This document shows, one piece after another, positions 28,085-37,068 of a stretch of DNA of 64,000 bases. Position numbers and translations under genes: made by a program. This stretch comes from Leptospira sp. WS39.C2 (lineage in GTDB: Bacteria > Spirochaetota > Leptospiria > Leptospirales > Leptospiraceae), in NCBI RefSeq assembly GCF_040833965.1, contig NZ_CP162142.1, forward strand, positions 310,001-374,000, written 5' to 3'. The notes under the pieces were generated by a model. The model was given only the letters and a program-made list of their open reading frames with translations, did not search any database and was not told the DNA's origin. Within the stretch, counting starts at the first letter, position 1; the number at the start of each line of letters is the position of its first letter.

Positions 28085-30133
28085 ATGGCAAATAACCTAG
28101 CAGAAGTTTATAAGGAATCCGCAGAAAAATTTGGTCCAAGACCAGCGTTTTGGTTTAAAAATGCACAGAAGGATTACCAAGCCCTAACCTATAAACAACT
28201 TTACGAAGATGGAATCGCACTTGCAGAAGCCCTAATTGATTTGGGTGTAAAAGCAAGAGAACATGTTGGCGTTTTAGCTGACAACAGAGTGGAATGGATC
28301 ATTGCCGATTGTGCCGTGTTAACTGCTGGAGCGGCCAATGTTCCTCGAGGTTCCGATATCACTGATTCGGAAATCGTTTACATTTTAAACCACTCCGAAG
28401 CCAAAGTTGTTTTTTTAGAAAACGATAAAGTTTACGAAAAATACAAAAATAACAAATCCCAGGTGAAAACGGTGAAAACCTTAATCATCATGGACAAAGA
28501 CACCAAACTCAAGTCAGGTGCCGGTATTTTACACTTTCACGAATTATTGGAAAATGGAAGGGAACTTCGCTCCAAAGGAAAACGTGAAGCGGAAAAACGG
28601 ATGGCTGGAATCAAACCAGACGATTTGTACACTCTCATTTATACTTCAGGAACCACTGGGATGCCTAAGGGTGTAATGCTCATGCATTCCAACATGATAC
28701 ACCAGATGCATTATGTTGTTCCTAGGGTAGCAAAAGTTTCACCAGATGATAGAATGTTGTCCATCTTACCTGTATGGCATATTTTTGAACGAGTTGTGGA
28801 ATACTTCGCCATCATCAATGGTGGGTCTACTTATTATACAAAGGTAACTGAGCTTAGAAACGACATTCAAAAAGCAAGACCTACCTTTATGGCATCTGCA
28901 CCTAGGGTTTGGGAAAGTATCTATAATGGAATTTACACTCGTATCAATGACCCGAAACAAACGCCTCCAGTAAGACGATTTTTGTTTAAGGTTGCATACT
29001 TTTTCTCAAAACATTTCCATGCATCAATTCGATTTTTAAGAGGTTGGGAAGTGGATTATGAAGGTAGAAATATACTACATTCACTTACACTTTCAATAGT
29101 ATCCTTAGTGAAATTATTGTTAACTGGACCATTCACTGTTACGGTTCTGTCGTTACTTGCCTCTCAGTTTTTAATTCCAGAAGGTAGTGGATTCAAAATT
29201 CCACTTTATGTGATTGCAGGACTTGGGGTTTTATTTAATTCCTTTACCCTGGATCGAGTTGTCCTTTCAAAAATTAGACAAGCAACTGGTGGCCATTTAC
29301 GTGCGACTCTTTCCGGTGGAGGAGCCCTTCAAAAACACGTGGATGCATTCTTTATGGATATCGGGATTACAGTCCTTGAAGGATATGGAATGACTGAGAC
29401 GGGACCCGTGATTTCTGCTCGTACATTTGATCGACCAATTATGGGATCTGTTGGTGATATTGTTCCACTTAGCCAAGTACAAATCCGTGACGATGCAGGG
29501 AATGTCCTTTGCCATATCGACGATAAGAAGAATATCATTTTTGGAAAGTTAGGTGTAAAAGGCGTGGTTCATTTAAAAGGACCTCAGGTAATGAAAGGGT
29601 ATTATAAAAACCCTGAAACTACGAAAAAAACCATCGTGGACAATTGGATGAATACGGGTGATATTGGGATGATCAATTTCAAAAAAACCCTGACTCTCAC
29701 TGGTCGTGCGAAGGATACAATCGTATTGCTTGGTGGTGAAAACGTTGAGCCAGTACCAATCGAAAACAAAATCGATGAATCGTCTTACATCAAACAGTCG
29801 ATGGTTGTAGGCCAAGACCAAAAGGTTCTTGGAGCCATCATCGTACCAGACTTCGATGCTCTGATCCCTTGGGCGGAAGAAAATGGAATCTCTGAAAAAA
29901 GTCCAGAGAAACTCATTGTCCATCCAAAGGTTGTAGAATTCTACAAAAAGGAAGTTCGTAATTTTAACAGTGTTAAAACTGGATTTAAAAATTTCGAACA
30001 AGTGCAGTATGTGACTCTCATCACAAAACCATTTGAAGTAGGGGATGAACTCACGAACCTCATGAAGATGAAACGACATGTGATCACAGAAAAATACAAA
30101 GACAGAATTTTGGAGCTCTACAAAAACAGTTAA
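28085..30133 (+). CDS. Long-chain acyl-CoA synthetase (AMP-forming), with internal membrane helices
   Basis: This 682-residue enzyme of the ANL superfamily activates fatty acids with ATP and CoA. Visible motifs are A3 [12 protein letters not shown] (~186-197), A4/A5 region [22 protein letters not shown] (~434-442), A7 NTGDIG (~523) and A8 [19 protein letters not shown] (~535). It is longer than average because of a hydrophobic insertion of about 50 residues (~337-387, [19 protein letters not shown] and a second segment) before the GGG loop. This suggests membrane attachment. A GGAGA sequence precedes the ATG. One base separates it from the enoyl-CoA hydratase/isomerase, pointing to fatty-acid uptake or degradation. 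Confidence 0.94.
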   Translation: MANNLAEVYKESAEKFGPRPAFWFKNAQKDYQALTYKQLYEDGIALAEALIDLGVKAREHVGVLADNRVEWIIADCAVLTAGAANVPRGSDITDSEIVYILNHSEAKVVFLENDKVYEKYKNNKSQVKTVKTLIIMDKDTKLKSGAGILHFHELLENGRELRSKGKREAEKRMAGIKPDDLYTLIYTSGTTGMPKGVMLMHSNMIHQMHYVVPRVAKVSPDDRMLSILPVWHIFERVVEYFAIINGGSTYYTKVTELRNDIQKARPTFMASAPRVWESIYNGIYTRINDPKQTPPVRRFLFKVAYFFSKHFHASIRFLRGWEVDYEGRNILHSLTLSIVSLVKLLLTGPFTVTVLSLLASQFLIPEGSGFKIPLYVIAGLGVLFNSFTLDRVVLSKIRQATGGHLRATLSGGGALQKHVDAFFMDIGITVLEGYGMTETGPVISARTFDRPIMGSVGDIVPLSQVQIRDDAGNVLCHIDDKKNIIFGKLGVKGVVHLKGPQVMKGYYKNPETTKKTIVDNWMNTGDIGMINFKKTLTLTGRAKDTIVLLGGENVEPVPIENKIDESSYIKQSMVVGQDQKVLGAIIVPDFDALIPWAEENGISEKSPEKLIVHPKVVEFYKKEVRNFNSVKTGFKNFEQVQYVTLITKPFEVGDELTNLMKMKRHVITEKYKDRILELYKNS

Positions 30134-30134
30134 T

Positions 30135-30911
30135 ATGACTCCTTTTGCAGAGATCTTTCATGGAGACCGCATCTTGGAAATCAAGATGCAGTCTAATGCA
30201 AAGAATACATTTGATTTCGAAGCTTTTGTTTTATTCCAACAAATTCTAAACAAACACGCAAACAATCCAAACTTGCGTGTTTTACTTTTCACCTCCGCTC
30301 AAACTCAGTTTTTTTCCAATGGGATTGAACCCACTCTTATGTATGGAAAAACGGAAGTCGATGTCAGACGTTCTGTGGAACAGTTGTTAACAACGGCACA
30401 AACCTATTTCCATTTTCCAGTGCCAACGATTGCAGTGATCAATGGTCATTGTATGGCAGCTGGTGCGGTGTTTGCTCTTTTTTCTGATTACCGTTACATG
30501 GTGGACAAAGGAGGGCGGATTGGATTTTCGGAAGCAATTGTGGGACTCAACTTTCCTTCCATTCCAACAATCGTATTACAAGACTTAGTTGGTGTAAAAG
30601 CCGCTCGTGATTTGCTTTTCACAGGAAAACAAATCAAAGGTCCTGAGGCAAAAGAAATTGGCCTTGTTGATGAATTGTTTAGTGCAGAAAACTTGTATCC
30701 AGAAGCGATGAAGTTTGCTGAATCTTTATCCAAACTCACTTACAATTCTAGCCGTGGGATGAAAACAGCGTTACGAGAACCATACAGAACACAGATGGAG
30801 TCCTTATTCCAATTGGATGCAGATTTATTTACGAAAGTGATTTTATCTCCCGATGGTCAGGAAGGATTTTTATCACTCATAGAAAAACGTAGGCCAAAGT
30901 TTATTACATGA
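30135..30911 (+). CDS. Enoyl-CoA hydratase/isomerase family protein
   Basis: This 258-residue crotonase-fold protein acts on acyl-CoA thioesters. The oxyanion-hole region INGHCMAAGAVFALFSDYRYM (two overlapping pieces around residues 96-116) is clear. The usual catalytic Glu of hydratases (in the E-x-x-L-G-L-P-G segment) is not obvious: the sequence reads SEAIVGLNFPSIPTIVL. It may therefore be a Δ3,Δ2-enoyl-CoA isomerase-type member and not a hydratase. It starts one base after the acyl-CoA ligase and overlaps the following lipoprotein by four bases. Confidence 0.88.
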   Translation: MTPFAEIFHGDRILEIKMQSNAKNTFDFEAFVLFQQILNKHANNPNLRVLLFTSAQTQFFSNGIEPTLMYGKTEVDVRRSVEQLLTTAQTYFHFPVPTIAVINGHCMAAGAVFALFSDYRYMVDKGGRIGFSEAIVGLNFPSIPTIVLQDLVGVKAARDLLFTGKQIKGPEAKEIGLVDELFSAENLYPEAMKFAESLSKLTYNSSRGMKTALREPYRTQMESLFQLDADLFTKVILSPDGQEGFLSLIEKRRPKFIT

Positions 30912-31759
30912 TGCGAATCTTGATTGTATTTGTGGTTACGATTGTTATGAATTGTGCCACAAAAGCAGTCATAAAGAGATCACAAGTAGTTCCTACAAAA
31001 ATCAATCATTTGGATTCCGTTAAACTCATCCAACCTGATTATCATTTGCTCTTTGAATCTCCTGAATTGAAAACCGAAGAAGGCACAACTTTAGAACCTT
31101 CTCTCAATGCTTGGGATCGAAGTTCTGGCAAATGGTTTGCACCACACCCACAAAGTGAATTAGAAACATTAAAGATCAGAGAAATTGTAAACCAAGGGGA
31201 AAGCTTACATTATGGTGGCATCTATTTCCGACCAAAGTCAGTCAACTATTCTTGGTCTCTGTATTTATCCAAGGAATTCTCTTTTGTGTATAAATTATCA
31301 ATAGATGATTACACAGGGATACCTAAGGAAATAGAATATGTTGAATATGAGAACTCTTTTGGCATTTGTATTGAATTAAAGACGGGAAAAACCTGTTATG
31401 AATCGATTCCAATTGAAAAGAGTCGTGATTCAAAGACCTTCCAATTGGTAAGTTGTGATTCTTGCCAAATGAGAATTCGAAAGACCATTCGCATTCCCAA
31501 ACAACCTACAGAAGACTCTCTTGTCGTTGCCCTTGTGGATGAAAAGGGAAACGTAGGAAAGATGTACCAAGTAGATACTAAAAAATATGGATTTCTATTG
31601 CATCGGTATATTGAAATAGATTCCATAGAAAAGTATGGAACGAATGTTAAATGGTACCCTGCTTTGCCTTTTGCCTTCCTTTGGGATGCCATCACCTTAC
31701 CCTTCCAAATCATTTGGGAGATTCTTACAATCATTGCCTTCAGTCGTTCTTTTAGCTAA
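30908..31759 (+). CDS. Lipoprotein of unknown function with C-terminal hydrophobic helix
   Basis: This 283-residue protein has a lipoprotein signal (MRILIVFVVTIVMNCATK, Cys ~16). The mature part is beta-rich with several paired cysteines (FGICIE, KTCYES, VSCDSCQM). It ends in a hydrophobic segment (FAFLWDAITLPFQIIWEIL) similar to the one in small YceK-type lipoproteins. The start overlaps the enoyl-CoA hydratase stop (ATGATG at 30908), so it is coupled to the fatty-acid genes. The function is unknown. Confidence 0.75.
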   Translation: MMRILIVFVVTIVMNCATKAVIKRSQVVPTKINHLDSVKLIQPDYHLLFESPELKTEEGTTLEPSLNAWDRSSGKWFAPHPQSELETLKIREIVNQGESLHYGGIYFRPKSVNYSWSLYLSKEFSFVYKLSIDDYTGIPKEIEYVEYENSFGICIELKTGKTCYESIPIEKSRDSKTFQLVSCDSCQMRIRKTIRIPKQPTEDSLVVALVDEKGNVGKMYQVDTKKYGFLLHRYIEIDSIEKYGTNVKWYPALPFAFLWDAITLPFQIIWEILTIIAFSRSFS

Positions 31760-31903
31760 TAAAAGAATGGAAAAACAATCCTTAAAAATTAGAAACTTTG
31801 TCTAAGATATTGATCGAACATAAACCCTTTTTGATTTCACTAATATGGGCTTACCCTTGACGAAATCAGAATGTAAAAAAACTTCATCTTAAAGAGGAAA
31901 TCC

Positions 31904-32242
31904 ATGGCTGAAAATCATTATTATAACGCAAAAGACTTAGGAAAATTTGGAGAAATTGGCCGCACGAATCCCGCCCTAGCTGATAAATTTTTTGGATATT
32001 ACAATGCAGTGATGGCAGAAGGAGCTCTCACCGAAAGAGAAAAAGCATTGATTGCTCTTGCAGTGGCTCATGCTCTCAAATGCCCATATTGTATTGATGC
32101 ATATACAACCACCTCACTACAAAAAGGTGCTGATGAAGCACAAATGAATGAAGCAGTCCACGTAGCAGCAGCAATGGCAGCTGGTATCAACTTGGTTCAC
32201 AGTGTTCAAATGCAAAATAAAATCGATGAACTTTCGTTTTAA
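31904..32242 (+). CDS. AhpD-like protein, arsenosugar-biosynthesis associated type
   Basis: This 112-residue carboxymuconolactone decarboxylase/AhpD-fold protein has the redox pair C60-P-Y-C63 in LKCPYCIDAYT, with the proton-relay residues (Glu44, His56 region) typical of AhpD. GAGGAAATCC precedes ATG 31904. Four bases later begins the radical SAM gene arsS. This pair matches the arsenosugar biosynthesis-associated peroxidase-like protein plus ArsS arrangement known from cyanobacteria and other bacteria. The gene has its own 144-base upstream region, so a promoter probably lies there. Confidence 0.85.
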   Translation: MAENHYYNAKDLGKFGEIGRTNPALADKFFGYYNAVMAEGALTEREKALIALAVAHALKCPYCIDAYTTTSLQKGADEAQMNEAVHVAAAMAAGINLVHSVQMQNKIDELSF

Positions 32243-32245
32243 GTT

Positions 32246-33220
32246 ATGAATATAACCGAACAACATTCCACCTTACAAAATTATAGTGGGAATCCGTTTT
32301 TGAAAACGGTTGGAAAATCCATCAAAGCTCGTTCGGTTAAGGTATTCCAAATCAATGTTGGCAAGTGGTGTAACCAAGCTTGTCGGCATTGCCATGTGGA
32401 TGCTTCTCCTATAAGGACCGAGATGATGGACAAAGAAACAGCTGAACTTTGTATCAACCTCATTTCGAAACTTCCTGAGGTGGAAACTGTTGACATCACT
32501 GGTGGTGCACCCGAAGGGAATCCACATTTCAAATACTTAGTCACAGAAGCAAGACGTCTTGGCAAACGAGTCATTGACAGGTGTAATCTAACGATACTGG
32601 AAGAACCAGGTTATGAATGGTTGTATGAGTTTTTGCGAGAAAACCAAGTGGAAATCATTTCCTCTTTACCATCTGTATTAGAAAATGTGACAGACAACCA
32701 AAGAGGAAAAGGTGTTTACCAAAAGTCAATTACCGCCTTAAAGAAGTTAAATGCTTTAGGATATGGTACAACACTTCCCATCCATTTGGTTTATAACCCT
32801 AACGGTTTGTTTTTGAGTTCGGGTCAGTCTCAATTAGAAAAAGAATACAAAGACAGTTTGTTAAAAAAATATGGAATCGTATTTAACCAATTGTTTTGTA
32901 TCAATAACCTTCCCATCAATCGGTTTTTAGGATCACTTGTGCGAAATGGTAAATTTGAAATGTACATGGAAACTTTGGTGAACGCTTACAATCCTGCTAC
33001 TGTGAATGGACTTATGTGTCTTGACCAAATTTCGGTAGGATATGATGGCTCTATTTACGATTGTGATTTTAACCAAATGTTAGAACTAAAATCAAAAGAA
33101 GTAAAACACATCAAAGATTTCGATTTGCACTCCTTTCTTGGTCGCGAAATCGTTGTAGCAAACCATTGTTATGGATGTACAGCTGGAGCAGGATCTAGTT
33201 GTGGTGGGGAAATTGTATAA
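32246..33220 (+). CDS. arsS: Arsenosugar biosynthesis radical SAM protein ArsS
   Basis: This 324-residue enzyme has the radical SAM cluster motif C42-x3-C46-x2-C49 (GKWCNQACRHCH), GGAPEGNPHF as the SAM-binding glycine region, and the Cys-rich C-terminus (HCYGCTAGAGSSCGGE) that defines this family (radical SAM/Cys-rich, DUF3641). ArsS converts a dimethylarsenic intermediate towards 5'-deoxyadenosyl-dimethylarsinoyl compounds, the precursors of arsenosugars. It follows an AhpD-like gene. No arsM or arsR is nearby, so the methylation step must be encoded elsewhere. The next gene (map) begins immediately after its stop codon. Confidence 0.9.
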   Translation: MNITEQHSTLQNYSGNPFLKTVGKSIKARSVKVFQINVGKWCNQACRHCHVDASPIRTEMMDKETAELCINLISKLPEVETVDITGGAPEGNPHFKYLVTEARRLGKRVIDRCNLTILEEPGYEWLYEFLRENQVEIISSLPSVLENVTDNQRGKGVYQKSITALKKLNALGYGTTLPIHLVYNPNGLFLSSGQSQLEKEYKDSLLKKYGIVFNQLFCINNLPINRFLGSLVRNGKFEMYMETLVNAYNPATVNGLMCLDQISVGYDGSIYDCDFNQMLELKSKEVKHIKDFDLHSFLGREIVVANHCYGCTAGAGSSCGGEIV

Positions 33221-33976
33221 ATGTCGATTCAAAATGAAAAAGATTTAAAAGGGATTTTAAGAGCTGGTAAATTTGTCGCAAAAGTTCGAGAACTTTTAAA
33301 ATTGTTAGCAAAACCAGGTGTTTCCACCTTGGAACTCGATATGGCAGCCAAACAAGAGTTTGAGAAAGCGGGTGCATTTTCAGCTCCTAAGTTTGATTAT
33401 AAATTCCCTGGATATACTTGTATCAGTACCAATTTTGAAATTGCTCATGGGATTCCAAAAAAAGAAACCATTTTAAAAGAAGGGGATTTGGTAAATGTGG
33501 ATGTGTCTGCAAAACTCGATGGTTATTATGCAGATACAGGGATTTCTTTCGTAGTTGGTAAATCAAATCACACATTGGAAAAACTTTGTGAGACCGCTAT
33601 TGAAGGAACGATGCGTGCCACAAAACAAGCATTTACTGGAAATTACCTACGACATATAGGTAGAGAAATTCACACTGCCGCCAAAGAAAATGGTTTTACT
33701 GTAATCAAAAATTTAGCAGGTCATGGAACTGGAAAAAAACTCCACGAAGAACCACAAGTTTTGGTTTATGAAGATAAAAGAGACCATCGCAAACTTAACC
33801 AAGGACTTGTCCTTGCCATTGAATCTTTTGTCTCAACGGGAAGCCAAACTGCTTATGAAGAATCGGATGGTTGGACACTTGTAGCAGGGAATCGACAAGG
33901 TGAACTTAGTTACGTAGCTCAGTGTGAACATACTGTCATTGTACAAAATGGAAAACCCATCATTGTTACTTTGTAA
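33221..33976 (+). CDS. map: Methionine aminopeptidase, type I
   Basis: This 251-residue metalloprotease removes N-terminal methionine. The five metal ligands can be placed: Asp in VNVDVSAKLDGYYADTG (two Asp), His in NLAGHGTGKKLHEEP, Glu in LAIESFVSTG and Glu in QCEHTVIV. Two departures from the consensus are visible: GHGTG for GHGIG, and IESF for IEPM. The start codon directly follows the arsS stop, suggesting co-transcription by chance of packing and not shared function. It could be a second, specialised copy; only this one is in the window. Confidence 0.95.
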   Translation: MSIQNEKDLKGILRAGKFVAKVRELLKLLAKPGVSTLELDMAAKQEFEKAGAFSAPKFDYKFPGYTCISTNFEIAHGIPKKETILKEGDLVNVDVSAKLDGYYADTGISFVVGKSNHTLEKLCETAIEGTMRATKQAFTGNYLRHIGREIHTAAKENGFTVIKNLAGHGTGKKLHEEPQVLVYEDKRDHRKLNQGLVLAIESFVSTGSQTAYEESDGWTLVAGNRQGELSYVAQCEHTVIVQNGKPIIVTL

Positions 33977-34008
33977 TTTTTGATCGTTTTGTATTCATTG
34001 GGGATTCT

Positions 34009-34812
34009 TTGAATTCTTTAGAAATCATTGAGTCAGGAGTTCCTCCTAAAGAAGCCAAAGGAATTCTCATCCTTTGGCCAAGCACTGGTGGGAATGCACG
34101 TTCCTTTCGCATCCGAGATTCGGAACTTTCTCAATATGGTTTAAGATTAATTCGATTTAATCCACCTTCTCATGGTGGTTCCAATGGAACGTATGACCCA
34201 ATCGCCGCAATTGCTTTGTTAGATGAGTATTTGAAAGAACATAATCATTTAAACAAACCAATTTTTGGGATTGGACATAGCGGGGGAGGAGCGGCATTAT
34301 TACTTTATGCCAAACAAGTTCCTTTTCAAAAATTGTTTTTATTATCACCCATTTTAGATAGTGTAAAAAGTTTACTATATTTATACGAATCAGGTTCCAT
34401 TGAGGAATTTAGTCGTTTGTTATTAATGCCAGAAATTCCAGATGGAGAATTTCCCAACAAACAGATATTAGAGACTTTATCGACTCCGACTTGGCTTACA
34501 ACGGGTGAGATCGATCACCTTTCCTTTCCTATCAAAAATTCAAGAATCCAAGTGGACTCACTCTGTTATTTTTTGCGGAATTTATTTTTACCTGGTTTTC
34601 GCGTGGGAAACATCGATACTGAAAAACGAACAGATATGACTATTTTCCTACCAGCAAGGGACAAATGGTTTCCAAAGGATTTGACAACGAATTTTGCCAA
34701 TCAAAACCAATTGCGAGTCATAGAAATTTCTGAGGCACCTGACCATTTTTTCACCCAAAGTTGGCTTCTTGTTTGGAAAAAAATAAAGGATGTTGCTTGG
34801 GAAAATAAATGA
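34009..34812 (+). CDS. Alpha/beta hydrolase
   Basis: This 267-residue alpha/beta-hydrolase-fold protein has the nucleophile elbow GIGHSGGGAALL (Ser ~residue 88) and an oxyanion strand in ILILWPSTGGNARSF. A late His in EAPDHFFTQSW probably completes the triad, with an Asp in LPARDKWFP. There is no signal peptide, so it is cytoplasmic. The start is TTG 34009 with GGGGATT upstream. The substrate cannot be told from the sequence; serine esterases, lipases and thioesterases all fit. Confidence 0.82.
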   Translation: MNSLEIIESGVPPKEAKGILILWPSTGGNARSFRIRDSELSQYGLRLIRFNPPSHGGSNGTYDPIAAIALLDEYLKEHNHLNKPIFGIGHSGGGAALLLYAKQVPFQKLFLLSPILDSVKSLLYLYESGSIEEFSRLLLMPEIPDGEFPNKQILETLSTPTWLTTGEIDHLSFPIKNSRIQVDSLCYFLRNLFLPGFRVGNIDTEKRTDMTIFLPARDKWFPKDLTTNFANQNQLRVIEISEAPDHFFTQSWLLVWKKIKDVAWENK

Positions 34813-34889
34813 CCTTTTTCTTCGTAAAAATTTTTGATAAATGAGTTTACAAATGAACGGGAGTCAGTAAGAATTCTCGCCTGTGTCAA

Positions 34890-34913
34890 TTCACTTTTAA
34901 AAGTTGAAGTGAA
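34890..34913. promoter_or_regulatory. Nested palindrome before the MAPEG gene
   Basis: TTCACTT (34890-34896) and AAGTGAA (34907-34913) flank the perfect 12-bp palindrome ACTTTTAAAAGT (34893-34904). It ends eight bases before the AGGAG ribosome binding site of the GTG-started gene at 34929. It could be an operator or an RNA hairpin; which one is inferred. Confidence 0.4.
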
Positions 34914-34928
34914 CACAAAGGAGAAATT

Positions 34929-35333
34929 GTGGAACCTATCTATTTGGCTTTGATTCTGTTTACTCTTTGGACTTTGGGTCTTGGAGTTACATTAACAACG
35001 TATAGAAGTGTACAGGTGTTACTTGGTAAAAAAAAATCAAATGAATTCCCTGCAGGAATCCAACATGGAAGTGATTTTAATTGGCGCTTGAATCGTGCCC
35101 ATGTCAATAGTTTAGAAAACCTACCTCTATTTGTAGCAGTTGTTTTTCTAACAATGAGTTTGGGCAAATTAGATGGATTTGTGAACCAAGCAGGTTTTGT
35201 GATATTGGGAGCAAGGGTTTTACAATCCCTCACTCATTTGTTCTCTACTTCTGTGTTAGCGGTAAACATTCGGTTCACCTTTTATATGACACAGATTATC
35301 ACTTATATCCTTCTCTTAATCAGATTAGTTTAA
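34929..35333 (+). CDS. MAPEG family membrane protein
   Basis: This 134-residue protein has four predicted transmembrane helices in the MAPEG pattern (eicosanoid and glutathione metabolism family). It includes the family block [20 protein letters not shown], in which the Arg/Asn/Glu residues bind glutathione in characterised members, and the late RVLQSLTHL and RFTFYMTQ pieces. The start is GTG 34929, with AGGAGA six bases upstream. The bacterial role is mostly unknown, perhaps detoxification. It ends four bases inside the convergent gpsA gene. Confidence 0.9.
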   Translation: MEPIYLALILFTLWTLGLGVTLTTYRSVQVLLGKKKSNEFPAGIQHGSDFNWRLNRAHVNSLENLPLFVAVVFLTMSLGKLDGFVNQAGFVILGARVLQSLTHLFSTSVLAVNIRFTFYMTQIITYILLLIRLV

Positions 35334-36331
35334 ACACCTTCTCGTTTTAGATCACGGCCCATTAGATCTTTTACAACTTCTTTTGGGTCTTTGTCTTCGT
35401 ATAACATACGGTATACTTCTTGTGTGATTGCCATCTCCACTCCCAATTTATCCGAGAGATTTTTGGTAGAAAGAGTGGTTTTGACACCTTCTGCGACTTC
35501 GTTCATGGAAGCTAAAATTTCTTTTAGTTTCTCTCCTTTGCCTAAACGAAAACCAACAGTTCTATTTCTGGACGCTTCACCACAACAGGTGAGGACAAGA
35601 TCACCCATCCCCGATGGTCCAAGGAAAGTCATTGGGTCGGCTCCCATTTTGATTCCCATTCGTGTAATTTCATTTAACCCGCGTGTGATGAGAGCAGCTC
35701 TTGTATTTTGTCCAAATCCGAGTCCGTCTGCCACACCAGCAGCGATCGCAATCACATTCTTTAAGGCTCCACCTACTTCTACGCCTACGACATCCGGAGT
35801 CCAATACGTACGAAAGTAGGTAAAACTAAAGATCTCTTGCACTCGTTTGGCGGTGGCTTCGTTTTTGGAAGCAATGGAAACAATGGTAGGTACACGTTTT
35901 ACCATTTCTTTTGCAAAACTTGGTCCTGATAAATAAGAAAGTTGAGAATGGAATTGGCCTGGAAGTTCCGATTCAAAGATCTCAGAAACAAGGCGTAAAC
36001 TTTCATTTTCGATTCCCTTGGACGCAGAAACAATTGGTACTTTGTGAGGGATGTGGTCTTTGATTTCCTTCAGGATTCCCGAAAGGGCATGGCTTGGAGG
36101 GGCTGAGACAATCATTTCTTTGTCTTTTACCACTTGGATGAGGTCCGTGCTGGCCTTTAATTTATCAGGGAGGACCAAATCGGGCATATGTTTGGAATTC
36201 ATATGGTTTTGATTGATGGAACGAGCCTGTTCTTCACTCCGCGTCCAAAGGGTGACATCATAACCCTTGTCTGCCAAAATACTACCTAGTGCAGTGCCAA
36301 AACTTCCAGCACCTATGATTCCAATCTTCAT
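35330..36331 (-). CDS. gpsA: Glycerol-3-phosphate dehydrogenase [NAD(P)+]
   Basis: GpsA reduces dihydroxyacetone phosphate to sn-glycerol 3-phosphate, the backbone for phospholipids. The 333-residue protein shows the Rossmann motif [17 protein letters not shown] (residues 6-22), the SASKGIE motif (~104-110), the [11 protein letters not shown] block (~139) and the catalytic lysine in [18 protein letters not shown] (~191-208). The length is standard. It is divergent from the 36388 gene by 56 bases. Confidence 0.98.
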   Translation of the reverse strand: MKIGIIGAGSFGTALGSILADKGYDVTLWTRSEEQARSINQNHMNSKHMPDLVLPDKLKASTDLIQVVKDKEMIVSAPPSHALSGILKEIKDHIPHKVPIVSASKGIENESLRLVSEIFESELPGQFHSQLSYLSGPSFAKEMVKRVPTIVSIASKNEATAKRVQEIFSFTYFRTYWTPDVVGVEVGGALKNVIAIAAGVADGLGFGQNTRAALITRGLNEITRMGIKMGADPMTFLGPSGMGDLVLTCCGEASRNRTVGFRLGKGEKLKEILASMNEVAEGVKTTLSTKNLSDKLGVEMAITQEVYRMLYEDKDPKEVVKDLMGRDLKREGV

Positions 36332-36387
36332 GAGTTCTGTATTCTAAATCTGCTTTCCAAAAAGGCAATAGAAAATAAAATTAAAAT

Positions 36388-37068
36388 ATGCTTTTAACGG
36401 ATCTTCTCCGTTTCAACCCACTCAATCTCTTTTTGCCACCCAAAGTGGTCCCAAAGAGTAATTATAAAGTTACCATGCTCCTCGGTAGCTTAAAAAAAGT
36501 CATACAATCTGAAATTATCGCCGAGGACCCAGATTTAGAAAGCCTAGAAGTGGGTTCTACCAAAGGAGAAGTGATTCTTACAGGTACTTACCGAATGGAA
36601 TGGCTCTGGATAGCACGGTTTTTACACGTCAAATCTATCAGATACAGAGTTAGACTCAAACCTGTGTTAGTCAAAGATAACAAAGCTAGATTAAAAATTG
36701 TAGGTTACCGAGTTTGGGATACAAAACAACGTAGATTTGATTTTGTTAGGTGGTTTGGCAAAATAGATCCTTTTCATAAAAAAAAGGTATTTGAATCCAT
36801 TATTCATGCTGCTCCACATTTATTATCCATAACGGGTTTACAGTGGGAATTGTTATTTGATCTTAATTATTTTTTAAATTTAGTTCCTGCAATAGCGGGC
36901 AAGATCGATATACAATACTTAGTCGCAGATAATAATGAATTATATATTTTTGTAAGGTCTTCGACAATTTTAAAACCATTGGTAGATTTTTTTGGACCTG
37001 AATATTTGAAGATTGATTATATCGAAGAAGATCGTGATATTCAGATGTTATTATGGGAAAATGAATAA
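36388..37068 (+). CDS. Conserved-looking protein of unknown function
   Basis: This 226-residue protein has no signal peptide. It begins with a hydrophobic MLLTDLLRFNPLNLFLPP segment and continues as mixed alpha/beta with many basic residues. Mid-region pieces such as SIRYRVRLKPVLVKDNKARLK and a KVFESIIHAAPHLLSI helix suggest a lipid- or membrane-associated surface protein, but I recognise no domain. Its stop codon directly abuts the phosphoesterase start, so the two are probably functionally linked or at least co-expressed with the zinc-ribbon protein and recG. Confidence 0.75.
   Translation: MLLTDLLRFNPLNLFLPPKVVPKSNYKVTMLLGSLKKVIQSEIIAEDPDLESLEVGSTKGEVILTGTYRMEWLWIARFLHVKSIRYRVRLKPVLVKDNKARLKIVGYRVWDTKQRRFDFVRWFGKIDPFHKKKVFESIIHAAPHLLSITGLQWELLFDLNYFLNLVPAIAGKIDIQYLVADNNELYIFVRSSTILKPLVDFFGPEYLKIDYIEEDRDIQMLLWENE

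Noticed and set aside
31831..31880. TGATTTC...GAAATCA inverted repeat and TTGACG as a promoter/operator for the arsenosugar pair
   Set aside because: The spacing does not give a convincing -10 element and the repeat does not resemble known ArsR sites.
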